From positions 1-54,636 of the forward strand of contig JAIXRW010000060.1 in assembly GCA_027484985.1 (NCBI GenBank): a DNA stretch of 54,636 nt, read 5' to 3'. The notes below the pieces were generated by a model that saw nothing but the letters and a program-made list of their open reading frames with translations, made no database searches and was not told where the DNA came from. Numbering within the stretch: position 1 is the stretch's first letter; each line of letters opens with the position of its first letter. A program made the translations under genes and the position numbers. Shown here piece after piece: positions 25,348-34,011 of the stretch. Source of the stretch: Rhodobacter sp. (GTDB taxonomy: Bacteria; Pseudomonadota; Alphaproteobacteria; Rhodobacterales; Rhodobacteraceae).

Positions 25348-25516
25348 CGATTTTTATACGAAAAATCGAAGGGGGCTTTCCGCCCCCTCGCCGCCCTTGG
25401 CGGCTCACCCCCGAGGATATTTGGACCAGTGTGAAAGAGCCTGATGCTTTCACACTGGCATAAATATCCTCGGGGGGTGAGGGCCGGAACGGCCCGAGGG
25501 GGGCAGACGGCCCCCC
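25348..25516 (+). repeat. dispersed nested-hairpin element, full copy C
   Basis: AT hairpin CGATTTTT (25348-25355) / AAAAATCG (25361-25368). A long, nearly perfect central palindrome follows (25404-25481), with arms CTCACCCCCGAGGATATTT and AAATATCCTCGGGGGGTGAG and inner arms CCAGTGTGAAAG / CTTTCACACTGG. Then middle hairpin GGGCC (25481-25485) / GGCCC (25491-25495) and outer G6/C6 hairpin (25498-25516) with loop CAGACGG. Best-preserved copy in the window. Confidence 0.88.
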
Positions 25517-25594
25517 TGCCCGTTTCACGCTGACGCCACGTTGCGGGTGACAGCGCCCGCCCGCTGCGGCATGACTGCAGGCAGGAGATTGCCC

Positions 25595-27586
25595 ATGCCC
25601 TATCCCCATCTGCTTGCCCCCCTTACCCTTGGCCCGCTGACCCTGCGCAACCGTGCGGTGATGGGGTCTATGCATACCGGTCTGGAAGAACGCGGCGACT
25701 GGGCGCGGGTTGCCGCCTTTTATGCCGAGCGGGCGGCGGGCGGGGCGGGGCTGATCGTCACGGGGGGCATGGCCCCGAATGCCGAAGGCGGCGTCTTTCC
25801 CGGTGCGGCGGGGCTGTTCACGCCTGCCGACAGCGCCAACCACCGCACCGTGACCGATGCCGTCCATGCCGCAGGCGGGGCGATTGCGATGCAGATCCTG
25901 CATGCGGGGCGCTATGCCTATGGCAAGGACTGCGTGGCCCCCAGTGCCCTCCGATCGCCCATCTCGCCCTTTGCGCCGCGCGAGCTGGACGAGGCAGGGA
26001 TCGAGACACAGATCGCCGATATGGTCACCGCCGCGCTGCGGGCGCGGGATGCGGGCTATGACGGGGTCGAGGTGATGGGAAGCGAGGGCTATTTCCTCAA
26101 CCAGTTCCTTGCCCGCCGCACCAACCGCCGCACCGACCGTTGGGGCGGCGATTATGCCAACCGCATGCGCCTGCCGGTCGAGGTGGTGGGCCGCATCCGC
26201 GCCGCGCTGGGGCCTGATTTCCTGCTGATCTACCGCATCAGCCTGATCGACCTTGTCCCCGACGGATCGACATGGGACGAGGTCGCAACCCTTGCCCGCG
26301 CCGTTCAGGCGGCGGGGGCCGATGTGCTGAACACCGGCATCGGCTGGCACGAGGCGCGGGTGCCCACCATCGCCACATCGGTGCCCCGCGCGGCCTTTGC
26401 CCATCTGACGGGGCGGCTGCGGGGCGAGGTGACGGTGCCTGTCATCGCCTCGAACCGCATCAACACGCCCGAAGTGGCCGAGCGCCTGCTGGCCGAAGGC
26501 ATGGCCGATCTGGTCAGCATGGCGCGGCCCTTTCTGGCCGATTCGCATTTTGTGGCCAAAGCGGCGAGCGGGCGGGCAGCCGAGATTGCGCCCTGCATCG
26601 CCTGCAATCAGGCCTGCCTTGACCATACCTTTTCGGGCAAGGTCGCGTCCTGCCTTGTGAACCCGCGGGCCGGGCACGAGCTGGAGCTGACCTATCCGCC
26701 AGCCGCGCACCCCAAGCGCATCGCGGTCGTGGGTGGCGGCCCTGCGGGCCTGACCGCCGCTGCCATTGCCGCCGAACGGGGGCACGCGGTGACGCTGTTC
26801 GAGGCATCGGAAGCCTTGGGCGGGCAATTGCGGCTGGCGGCGCGGATACCGGGGAAAGAGGAGTTTGGCCCCCTGATCGACTGGTTCGTCACGCGGCTTG
26901 CCGTGGCGGGGGTGACGGTGCGGCTGTCAACGCGTGCCGATGCAGCGGCGCTGGACGGGTTCGACGAGGTGGTGATGGCCACGGGCGTGACCCCGCGCCT
27001 GCCAGAGGTCGAGGGGCGCGAACACGCGCTGACTTACGCCGAGGCCCTGTCGGGTGCGCCCGTGGGGGAACAGGTTGCCATCATCGGCGCGGGCGGGATC
27101 GGGTTCGATGTGGCGGAATATCTGACCCATCAGGGCGAAAGCCCGACGCTGAACCCCGCCCTGTGGCGGCGGGAATGGGGCGTGGGCGATCCTGCCGAAA
27201 CGGCGGGCGGTCTGGCCGAACCCGCCCCCGCCCCGCCCGCCCGCAAGGTCTGGCTGTTGCAGCGCAAGGCTGAAAAACCGGGGCGCGGGCTTGGCAAGAC
27301 CACCGGCTGGATTCACCGCGCCAGCCTTGCCGCCAAGGGGGTCGAGATGCTGGGCGGCGTCACCTATCGCGCCATCACGGCGGGCGGGCTGGTGATCGAA
27401 CGCGGCGGCGCGGTCGAAACGCTGGCCGTCGATACCGTGATCCTGTGCGCGGGGCAGGAACCCGACCGCGCCCTTGCCGATTCGTTCGGCCGCCCGTGCC
27501 ACATCATCGGCGGGGCCGATGTTGCCGCCGAACTCGATGCCCGCCGCGCCATCGATCAGGCGGCACGGCTGGCCGCAAGGCTTTGA
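25595..27586 (+). CDS. fadH: NADPH-dependent 2,4-dienoyl-CoA reductase-type flavoenzyme
   Basis: 663 residues. N-terminal old-yellow-enzyme barrel (about 1-360) with LLAPLTLGPLTLRNRAVMGSMHTGLEE, ILHAGRYAYG and SEGYFLNQFLARRTNRRTDRWGG. Then a [4Fe-4S] cluster segment CIACNQACLDHTFSGKVASC and an FAD/NAD(P) module with IAVVGGGPAGLTAAAIAAERG and VAIIGAGGIGFDVAEYL. This order is that of FadH, which reduces 2,4-dienoyl-CoAs during beta-oxidation of unsaturated fatty acids. Trimethylamine dehydrogenase relatives share the layout, but MHTGLEE fits FadH. AGGAG lies 7 nt before the ATG. Confidence 0.92.
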   Translation: MPYPHLLAPLTLGPLTLRNRAVMGSMHTGLEERGDWARVAAFYAERAAGGAGLIVTGGMAPNAEGGVFPGAAGLFTPADSANHRTVTDAVHAAGGAIAMQILHAGRYAYGKDCVAPSALRSPISPFAPRELDEAGIETQIADMVTAALRARDAGYDGVEVMGSEGYFLNQFLARRTNRRTDRWGGDYANRMRLPVEVVGRIRAALGPDFLLIYRISLIDLVPDGSTWDEVATLARAVQAAGADVLNTGIGWHEARVPTIATSVPRAAFAHLTGRLRGEVTVPVIASNRINTPEVAERLLAEGMADLVSMARPFLADSHFVAKAASGRAAEIAPCIACNQACLDHTFSGKVASCLVNPRAGHELELTYPPAAHPKRIAVVGGGPAGLTAAAIAAERGHAVTLFEASEALGGQLRLAARIPGKEEFGPLIDWFVTRLAVAGVTVRLSTRADAAALDGFDEVVMATGVTPRLPEVEGREHALTYAEALSGAPVGEQVAIIGAGGIGFDVAEYLTHQGESPTLNPALWRREWGVGDPAETAGGLAEPAPAPPARKVWLLQRKAEKPGRGLGKTTGWIHRASLAAKGVEMLGGVTYRAITAGGLVIERGGAVETLAVDTVILCAGQEPDRALADSFGRPCHIIGGADVAAELDARRAIDQAARLAARL

Positions 27587-27752
27587 CCGATCCCAACGGA
27601 TGCCGCATCCGCGCCAAAAGGCGCGGCCCCGTGTTTCCGTCATGGCAACGATATCTCGCAATACCGCGGATCGGTCGCATCACCGCCCCGATCCTGCCCG
27701 ATTCGGCGTCAATACCATCAAGGATGACCTCATAGCCTGCCAGAGGAAGACA

Positions 27753-28658
27753 ATGGACCGACTGACCGAAATGGAAGCCTTTGCCACCGTGGTGGATCAG
27801 GGCGGCTTTACCGATGCGGCCAAGAAGATGGGCATTTCCAAATCGGCCGTCTCAAAGCACGTCTCGGCGCTCGAGGCGCGTCTGGGCGCGCGCCTTCTCA
27901 ACCGCACCACCCGCCGCGTTTCCCCGACCGAGATTGGCCTTGCCTATTACGACCGGGCCCGCCGCGTGCTGAACGATGCGGGCGAGGCCGATGCGCTGGT
28001 GACATCGATGCAATCGGCGCCATCGGGCCTGCTGCGCGTGTCGGTCGCCACCGATTTCGGGGTCAACCTGTTGTCGCCCATCCTTGGGGATTTCCTGCTC
28101 GAATATCCCGACATCACCGTGAACATGGTGCTGAACAACCGCTATGTCGAACTGATCAGCGAAGGCTTCGACATGGCGATCCGCGTGGGAGAGCTAGAGG
28201 ACAGTTCACTGCGCGCCCGCAAGCTGACCGAAACGACCAAGCGCATGATCGGTTCGCCCAGCTACTTCCAGCGCCACGGCCGCCCGATGAAGATCGACGA
28301 CCTGAACGAACACAAATTGCTGCACTATTCCAATCAGGCCAATGGCAATGTCTGGAAGATCACCGCGCCTTCGGGCGAAAAGCGTCAGGTCCGCACGGCG
28401 GGCTGGCTGACCGTGAATGACGGGCAATCCCTGCTGAACGCCGCAATCTCCGGCCTTGGCATCGCCTATCTGCCGTCGTTCCTGTATTCCGACGCCATGA
28501 AACAGGGCCTTGTGGAAGAAGCGATCCCCGGCCTGCCGGTCGAGGTGCAGGGCATTTATGCGGTCTATCCGCCGGGCCGCTTCACCCAGCCCAAGGTGCG
28601 CGCCTTTATCGACTTTCTGGCCCGTCGGCTGATCGACAAGGGCCCCGACCTGTGGTGA
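27753..28658 (+). CDS. LysR-family transcriptional regulator
   Basis: 301 residues. N-terminal winged helix-turn-helix MDRLTEMEAFATVVDQGGFTDAAKKMGISKSAVSKHVSALEARLGARLLNRTTRRVSPTE, then the effector-binding domain with PDITVNMVLNNRYVELISEGFDMAIRVG and LLNAAISGLGIAYLPSF. It belongs to the large group typified by CrgA/DmlR-like regulators. AGAGGAAG precedes the ATG. fadH upstream is in the same orientation, 166 nt away, and may be a target. The 3' end is only 12 nt from the convergent OmpA-like gene. Confidence 0.93.
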   Translation: MDRLTEMEAFATVVDQGGFTDAAKKMGISKSAVSKHVSALEARLGARLLNRTTRRVSPTEIGLAYYDRARRVLNDAGEADALVTSMQSAPSGLLRVSVATDFGVNLLSPILGDFLLEYPDITVNMVLNNRYVELISEGFDMAIRVGELEDSSLRARKLTETTKRMIGSPSYFQRHGRPMKIDDLNEHKLLHYSNQANGNVWKITAPSGEKRQVRTAGWLTVNDGQSLLNAAISGLGIAYLPSFLYSDAMKQGLVEEAIPGLPVEVQGIYAVYPPGRFTQPKVRAFIDFLARRLIDKGPDLW

Positions 28659-28670
28659 GACACCCCTGCC

Positions 28671-29750
28671 CTATCGGGCGGGGTTGGCCACCACTTCGAC
28701 GCGCCGGTTCTTGATCCGGCCTTCCTGCGTGGCATTGTCGGCGCGCGGCGACAGCGGGCCTGCGCCCTTTGTCGCGATCCGCGCCGGATCGATGCCGAAC
28801 CGTGCGGCCAGCTCGGCCCGCACCGCCTCGGCCCGTTTCAGCGACAGCGCCGTATTGGCATCGACCGCACCGGACGAATCGGTATGGCCCACCAGCGTGA
28901 CCGAAGCTTCGGGATGGGACACCATCCATGCAGCCAGTTGCACGAGCGATTCGTAATCGCCCGCCTGCAACCGCCCGACCCCGAAGGAAAACGCCAGATC
29001 CTCAAGCGGCCAAGGCTGCCCTGCAGCAAGGGCCGATGCCAGATCGGCGGGCGGCGCGGCGGGGGGGTCTGCTTGACCAAGTTCAGGTGCGGCGGCCATC
29101 GCGACAGGCGGCGCGGCGGACGGCGGCCCTGCGGCAGCTTCGGCCAAATCGTCCAGCGCCACGGGCGACTTGCTTGATGCGCTCAGGTCAGCCACGGCGG
29201 CGGCACCCACCAGCGTCATTTGCACAAAACCCTGCTCATCCGACCGGCTGACCAGCAGCGACAGCACCTCGTCCCCCCCCGGCCCGATGCGCCGTGCCGA
29301 AAGAAACCGAAAATCGCCAAGGTCCACATGCATTTCCGGTTCGGGAAGCACATCGATGCCATAGCGGAAATCAAAGCCGCCACAGGCCTCGGTCTCGCAT
29401 TCGAACACGGTCTGCCAGCCCGCTGCGGCGATCTGCGCCCTCAGCGGGACCAGAAGCTGCAAGGTGGTCAGCCCCGGCGCATCAAGCCGCCACGCGGTCT
29501 GGTCCAGCCGCCCCTCGGTCAGGTCGGTCGGTACCCCGTCCTGCCGGAACGGCCCCGTGGGCAGGCGGTATGAGGTCAGTTCCGCCCGCCTTTCGCCCAG
29601 CGCAGTCGCGGGCAGCGCAAAGTCCAGCGTAAAGCCCTGTGCCGCTGCGGGAAGCGCCCAGCCACAGCACAGCGCAGCCAACCGCATGGCCGCCCGCCAA
29701 GGCGGGGCAAGGCGCGGAAATTGCGCGGATCGGGTGGTCTGACGCGTCAC
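28671..29750 (-). CDS. OmpA-family C-terminal domain protein
   Basis: 359 residues from a GTG at 29750 (GAGG upstream), or 338 from an ATG at 29687. Either gives the signal peptide MRLAALCCGWALPAAAQGF. The middle part has no recognised domain; a Pro/Ala-rich linker leads to an OmpA-C peptidoglycan-binding domain (about 255-359): FSFGVGRLQAGDY, SVTLVGHTDSSGAVDANTALSLKRAEAVRAEL, and GPLSPRADNATQEGRIKNRRVEV, with the Asp and Arg that hold diaminopimelate. Probably periplasmic, tethering to the wall. Last gene of a CinA-like/GNAT/OmpA unit. Confidence 0.9.
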   Translation of the reverse strand: MTRQTTRSAQFPRLAPPWRAAMRLAALCCGWALPAAAQGFTLDFALPATALGERRAELTSYRLPTGPFRQDGVPTDLTEGRLDQTAWRLDAPGLTTLQLLVPLRAQIAAAGWQTVFECETEACGGFDFRYGIDVLPEPEMHVDLGDFRFLSARRIGPGGDEVLSLLVSRSDEQGFVQMTLVGAAAVADLSASSKSPVALDDLAEAAAGPPSAAPPVAMAAAPELGQADPPAAPPADLASALAAGQPWPLEDLAFSFGVGRLQAGDYESLVQLAAWMVSHPEASVTLVGHTDSSGAVDANTALSLKRAEAVRAELAARFGIDPARIATKGAGPLSPRADNATQEGRIKNRRVEVVANPAR

Positions 29751-29769
29751 TGCTCGGCCTCTTTCGGGC

Positions 29770-30474
29770 TTACCGCTTTCGATAGTGATACTGTCCCACA
29801 ACCGCCATTCCGAGGGAAGCATAGAGCGCCCGCGCCCCCGCATTCGCCGCTGTCACCAGCAGGAAAAGCTCGGCCGCCCCCTGATCCTGCGCCCACCCAG
29901 CCGCCGCACGCAAGATGTTGTGCGCGACTCCTTGCCGACGAAAGGCAGGCAACACTTCCAGCGCATGCAGCATGATTGCATCGCCGTGGCAGGCGACAAA
30001 GGCCACCCCCGCCGCCCTGTCGCCGCTGCGGCCCAGAATCACCGCTTTTGGCGCTTCGGCCCGCGCCATCACCGCCAAGCGCGCAGGCCCGGTTCCCGCC
30101 TCGGCCCAAAGGGCGGCGGCAATGCCCAGCGGCGGCCAGTGCGGAAAGGTGGACAGAAAGGGCGGCGCGGTTTCGGCCAGCATGGCACAGGGCGCGGCAT
30201 AGGCGACCACGGGGTCATTGATACGGTAGCCGCGTGCCGCCAGCGCCGCGTCCAGCGCGGAATCTTCGGGATGGATCATGAACAGCGGTGTCTGGTCCAG
30301 CGCCGCCATCGCCACCTCGGCCTGCGGAATATCGGCCTCGGTCCAGTCGCCCGCGACCCCCGCCGCCGAAACCCGCTGCCCGCCGCCCTGCCCCTCGCGG
30401 ATCAGCCACGGCCCCACGCGGTGCAGCGCGGCGGGCGGCCATGTCGCCTGCGTGAGGGCGGCAAGGCGCGTCAT
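29770..30474 (-). CDS. GNAT family N-acetyltransferase
   Basis: 234 residues. The N-terminal half is divergent; the C-terminal half has the GNAT core: GVAFVACHGDAIMLHALEVLPAFRRQGVAHNILRAAAGWAQ with acetyl-CoA-binding RRQGVA, then LFLLVTAANAGARALYASLGM. This layout is common among two-domain GNAT proteins in Rhodobacterales, with unknown acceptor. Its start overlaps the stop of the molybdopterin-binding gene by 4 nt and its stop is 19 nt before the OmpA-like start, so the three form an operon. Confidence 0.88.
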   Translation of the reverse strand: MTRLAALTQATWPPAALHRVGPWLIREGQGGGQRVSAAGVAGDWTEADIPQAEVAMAALDQTPLFMIHPEDSALDAALAARGYRINDPVVAYAAPCAMLAETAPPFLSTFPHWPPLGIAAALWAEAGTGPARLAVMARAEAPKAVILGRSGDRAAGVAFVACHGDAIMLHALEVLPAFRRQGVAHNILRAAAGWAQDQGAAELFLLVTAANAGARALYASLGMAVVGQYHYRKR

Positions 30475-31190
30475 GCGAACAGCCGCGCCAGTTGCGTCAT
30501 GGCGGCATCGATCCGGCCCGCATCGGTGCCGCGGATCACCAGATTGGTGCCATAGACGCCATTGGTGTTGAACGGATAGCTGCCCATGGACAGGTCGGGA
30601 AACTCGGCCGCCAGCGCGGCAAAGCTGCCCGCGATCTCGCCTTCGCCGCGGTTCACCCGCAGCGATTGCGACAGAAGCGGCGCGCCGCCCGTCAGGGTGG
30701 GCAAAACACCGGCCAGCATCGCCTCGAAGATATTCGGAACCCCCGCCATCACATGCACATTGCCAAGGGTGAACCCCGGCGCGGTGCTGATCGGGTTGTC
30801 GATCAGCACCGCGCCATCGGGGATGCGGGCCATGCGCTGGCGGGCGTCGTTGAAGGGCAGGCCCGCGCGGTCGTAATGGGCCGACAACAGCGCCATCGCA
30901 TCGGCGCGGTGGGTGATCGCCACGCCAAAAGCGGCGGCAATCGCATCGGCGGTGATATCGTCATGGGTGGGCCCGATACCGCCGCTGGTGAACACATGGT
31001 CATAGGCGCCGCGCAGATCGTTCAGCGCCGCGACGATCCGGTCATGCAGATCGGGAACCACCCGCGCCTCGGCCAGGGTAATGCCATGGTCGGTCAGCCG
31101 CTGCGCCAGATGGTGCATGTTGGAATCACGCGTGCGGCCCGACAGGATTTCGTCGCCGATGACCAGCATCGCGGCGGTGGGATTGGGCAT
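30471..31190 (-). CDS. molybdopterin-binding (CinA N-terminal-like, MoaB/Mog fold) protein
   Basis: 239 residues. AMLVIGDEILSGRTRDSNMHHLAQRLTDHGI is the CinA/MoCF-biosynthesis opening, with FTSGGIGPTHDDITADAIAAAFG as the second signature and VHVMAGVPNIFEAML later. It lacks the C-terminal CinA deamidase domain, so it is the stand-alone form, sometimes annotated competence/damage-inducible protein A. The ATG at 31190 has GGAG 8 nt upstream. A longer start at 31211 is possible but overlaps that site. Confidence 0.9.
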   Translation of the reverse strand: MPNPTAAMLVIGDEILSGRTRDSNMHHLAQRLTDHGITLAEARVVPDLHDRIVAALNDLRGAYDHVFTSGGIGPTHDDITADAIAAAFGVAITHRADAMALLSAHYDRAGLPFNDARQRMARIPDGAVLIDNPISTAPGFTLGNVHVMAGVPNIFEAMLAGVLPTLTGGAPLLSQSLRVNRGEGEIAGSFAALAAEFPDLSMGSYPFNTNGVYGTNLVIRGTDAGRIDAAMTQLARLFA

Positions 31191-31323
31191 CGCAGTCTCC
31201 GTCTTTTGCATTTCTTTGGCGGTATAGGCCGCGCCCGCCGCCTTTCAAAGGGGGGCGTGGGGCAGGTCTGGCCTTTGGCCGCGCTTTTGCCTATCTAGGG
31301 GCAGGATCGCAAAGGACGACAGC

Positions 31324-32151
31324 GTGGACGAGACTCGGGGGCGCATCACACGGGACGGCATCCGCATCCACGAGGATGCGGATTTCGCCGGAATGGCAAG
31401 GGCGGGCCGCGTGGCTGCGGCCATCCTTGACGCGGTGGCACCGCTTGTCGTGCCCGGTGCCACCACCGGCGAGATCGACGCCTTCATCACGGCCGAGGTC
31501 GAACGCCATGGCGTCACCTCGGCCACGATCGGCTACAAGGGCTATCAGCACGCGTCCTGTATCAGCGTGAACCATGTGGTCTGCCACGGCATTCCGGGCG
31601 CCAAGGTGCCCGGGCGCGGCAATGATGTGCTGCAAGCGCAAGACATCCTGAACATCGATGTCACGGTGATCTTGGACGGCTGGTATGGCGATACAAGCCG
31701 GATGTATGTGGCAGGCAGCGCCAAACCCTTCGCCCAGCGCCTGATCAACGTCACGCATGAGGCGCTGATGCGCGGCATCGCCGCCGTGAAGCCGGGCAAC
31801 ACCTTTGGCGATATCGGCCACGCGATCCAGTCTTACGTCGAGGCCAACCGCATGTCGGTGGTGCGCGATTTCTGCGGCCACGGCCTTGGCCGCGTCTTTC
31901 ACGCCCCGCCCAACGTGCTGCATTACGGCCGCCCCGGCACCGGGCCCGTGCTGGAAGAAGGCATGTTCTTCACGATCGAGCCTATGGTGAATCTAGGCCG
32001 CCCCGAAACCCGTGTGCTGTCCGATGACTGGACCGCCATCACCCGCGACAAAAGCCTGTCGGCCCAGTTCGAACATTCCGTCGGCGTCACCGCCACTGGC
32101 TGCGAGATCTTCACCCTTTCGCCCGCAGGCCGCTTTCACCCCACCCAGTGA
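31324..32151 (+). CDS. map: methionine aminopeptidase type I, GTG start
   Basis: 275 residues. Removes N-terminal Met from nascent proteins. The metal ligands are all visible in the pita-bread fold: ILNIDVTVILDGWYGDTSRM (two Asp), DFCGHGLGRVFHAPPNVLHYG (His), FFTIEPMVNLG (Glu) and AQFEHSVGVT (Glu). Also GATTGEIDAFI and SVNHVVCHGIPG with the substrate His. The GTG at 31324 begins right where homology should start. Divergent from the CinA-like gene. Confidence 0.95.
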   Translation: MDETRGRITRDGIRIHEDADFAGMARAGRVAAAILDAVAPLVVPGATTGEIDAFITAEVERHGVTSATIGYKGYQHASCISVNHVVCHGIPGAKVPGRGNDVLQAQDILNIDVTVILDGWYGDTSRMYVAGSAKPFAQRLINVTHEALMRGIAAVKPGNTFGDIGHAIQSYVEANRMSVVRDFCGHGLGRVFHAPPNVLHYGRPGTGPVLEEGMFFTIEPMVNLGRPETRVLSDDWTAITRDKSLSAQFEHSVGVTATGCEIFTLSPAGRFHPTQ

Positions 32152-32211
32152 CCATGCGGCGCGCGGGCAAGCCCGCGCAAGCCATGTCTCGCGCTTGCGC
32201 GCTCGGGGATC

Positions 32212-32361
32212 AGGGGGGCTCGCCCCCCTCTTGGCCGTTCCGGCCAATTCACCCCGAGAGTATTTTTGCAAAGGTGAAGGGGAAAGGTTCACCCTTTCAC
32301 CTTTGCCCAAATACTCTCGGGGGGAGGCGCGGAACGCGCCGTGGGGGGCAGACAGCCCCCC
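32212..32361 (+). repeat. dispersed nested-hairpin element, symmetrical copy F
   Basis: Two half-elements head to head. Outer hairpin AGGGGGGCTCGCCCCCCT (32212-32229); left middle hairpin TTGGCC (32231-32236) / GGCCAA (32242-32247); central inverted repeat CCCCGAGAGTATTT...AAATACTCTCGGGG (32252-32324) with inner arms AAAGGTGAA / TTTCACCTTT; right middle hairpin GGCGCG (32326-32331) / CGCGCC (32335-32340); outer hairpin G6/C6 (32343-32361). The remaining bases of the 294-bp gap between map and fghA show a further GC palindrome near 32160-32205 and no gene. Confidence 0.88.
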
Positions 32362-32445
32362 TTGCCGGGGGCAAGACCGGACGCGCAGGGTTGCAAGACC
32401 GCGCTGCCCGTGAAAATTTGCCGCGAAAGAAGATAGGGACCCGCA

Positions 32446-33276
32446 ATGAAGACCGTATCGGAAAGCCGTGCCCATGGCGGCGTTCAGGGCGTTTACAGCC
32501 ACCCGTCAGAGGTTTGCGCCTGCGACATGACCTTTGGCCTTTTCCTGCCCGAACAGGCCGAGGACGGCCCCGTGCCGCTGCTGTGGTATCTGTCGGGCCT
32601 GACCTGCACGCATGAGAACGCCATGGTCAAGGCAGGCGCCCAGCGTTGGGCAGCCGAGGCGGGGATCGGGCTGGTGTTTCCCGACACCTCGCCCCGGGGC
32701 GAGGGGGTGGCCAATGACACGGCCTTCGACCTTGGGCAGGGGGCGGGCTTCTACGTCAATGCCACCGAAGACCCGTGGGAGCCGCATTTCCAGATGTGGG
32801 ATTACGTCACCGACGAATTGCCCGATGTGCTGTTTTCCGCCTTTCCGCTGGCCGAGGTGGCGCAGGCCATCACGGGCCATTCCATGGGCGGGCATGGCGC
32901 GCTGACCATCGCCATGAGCTTTCCGGGGCGCTTTCGGTCGGTTTCGGCCTTTGCGCCGATCTGCAACCCCACCGCCAGCGACTGGGGCAGGAAGCAGTTC
33001 ACCGCCTATCTTGGTCCGGATGAACAGCTTTGGGCGCCCCATGACGCCACGCTTCTGATGCGCAAGCGCGGCTTTGACGGGCCGATGCTGATCGATCAGG
33101 GCACCGCCGACCAGTTCCTCGATCTCCTCAGGCCCGAGGCGCTGGCCGAAGCCATGGCCGCGCGGCGGCAGGGCGGATCGTTCCGCATGCAAAAAGGCTA
33201 TGACCACAGCTATTTCTTCGTCTCGACCTTTATCGAGGAACATGTCGCCTTCCACGCCGCCGCTTTGCATGCCTAG
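32446..33276 (+). CDS. fghA: S-formylglutathione hydrolase
   Basis: 276 residues. Esterase-D family enzyme releasing formate from S-formylglutathione in glutathione-dependent formaldehyde oxidation. Nucleophile elbow [13 protein letters not shown], oxyanion region [11 protein letters not shown] with the family Cys, [24 protein letters not shown], Asp in [10 protein letters not shown] and catalytic His in [15 protein letters not shown]. The glutathione-dependent formaldehyde dehydrogenase gene is not in the window. The last 8 nt overlap the YaiI-like gene. Confidence 0.95.
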   Translation: MKTVSESRAHGGVQGVYSHPSEVCACDMTFGLFLPEQAEDGPVPLLWYLSGLTCTHENAMVKAGAQRWAAEAGIGLVFPDTSPRGEGVANDTAFDLGQGAGFYVNATEDPWEPHFQMWDYVTDELPDVLFSAFPLAEVAQAITGHSMGGHGALTIAMSFPGRFRSVSAFAPICNPTASDWGRKQFTAYLGPDEQLWAPHDATLLMRKRGFDGPMLIDQGTADQFLDLLRPEALAEAMAARRQGGSFRMQKGYDHSYFFVSTFIEEHVAFHAAALHA

Positions 33277-33721
33277 GGTCTTTGTCGATGCCGATGCCTG
33301 CCCGGTCAAGGACGAGGCCGAACGTGTTGCCACGCGCCATGGCCTGCGGATGTTGGTCGTGTCGAACGGGGGCATCCGGCCTTCGGCCAACCCCTTGGTC
33401 GAAAGCGTCTTTGTGGCCGCCGGTCCGGACGAGGCCGACAAATGGATCGCCGACCGCGCCGGGGCGGGCGATGTGGTGGTGACGGGTGACATTCCGCTTG
33501 CCGCACGTGTCATAGCGGCGGGTGCCGTGGTGGTGAAACACAATGGCGAGGTTTTGACCGACCGCAATATCGGCAATGTGCTGGCAACCCGCGATCTGAT
33601 GCAGGACCTGCGCAGCGCCGATCCGTTCCGGCAGGGCGGCGGGCGGCCGTTTTCCAAGGCCGACCGCTCACGCTTTCTGGAATCGCTCGAGCGGGTGGTC
33701 AGGGCGGCGAAGGCGGTCTGA
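33269..33721 (+). CDS. YaiI/YqxD-family (DUF188) protein
   Basis: 150 residues. [20 protein letters not shown] at the N terminus, [24 protein letters not shown] and [12 protein letters not shown] near the C terminus define the UPF0178/YaiI family, a PIN-like fold of unknown role. The ATG at 33269 overlaps the end of fghA, so the two are coupled; an earlier in-frame ATG lies inside fghA. An imperfect AT hairpin and repeat copy D follow. Confidence 0.9.
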   Translation: MPRVFVDADACPVKDEAERVATRHGLRMLVVSNGGIRPSANPLVESVFVAAGPDEADKWIADRAGAGDVVVTGDIPLAARVIAAGAVVVKHNGEVLTDRNIGNVLATRDLMQDLRSADPFRQGGGRPFSKADRSRFLESLERVVRAAKAV

Positions 33722-33734
33722 TCGGCGGGGGGGG

Positions 33735-33897
33735 CGATATTTCTGCGAAAAATCCCGCCCGGCCTGCCAGCGTTGCGCCTGCATCTGCCGCGGAAGCATG
33801 AGTATTTGGGCCAAGGTGAAACATGCCTCTTTCACACTGGTCCAAATATCCCGGGGGGAAATCGGCCAAGGGCCGATTGGGGGGCTGGCCCCCCTCG
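33735..33897 (+). repeat. dispersed nested-hairpin element, full copy D
   Basis: Imperfect AT hairpin GATATTTC-TGC-GAAAAATC (33735-33753); central inverted repeat AGTATTTGGGCCAAGGTGAA...TTTCACACTGGTCCAAATATC (33801-33850); CGGGGGG; middle hairpin AATCGGCC / GGCCGATT (33860-33879), identical to that of copy E; then GGGGGGCTGGCCCCCC. A second AT hairpin (ATTTTC-GCA-GAAAAT) lies near 33927-33941. The rest of the 290-bp gap before the EamA gene shows no gene. Confidence 0.85.
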
Positions 33898-34011
33898 TTT
33901 TGTGGCCTTTGGCATGGGGCGCGCATTTTCGCAGAAAATTCGGGGTTGGTCCGTTCCGTGTCGCGGGCGGGATAGACGCGGGGCAGCGGGGGCGGTTCAT
34001 TCGGACCCATC

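Noticed and set aside
24836..26827. Minus-strand frame of 663 codons opposite fadH and the DUF6478-like pair
   Set aside because: Runs through several genes and repeat copy C with no signature of its own.
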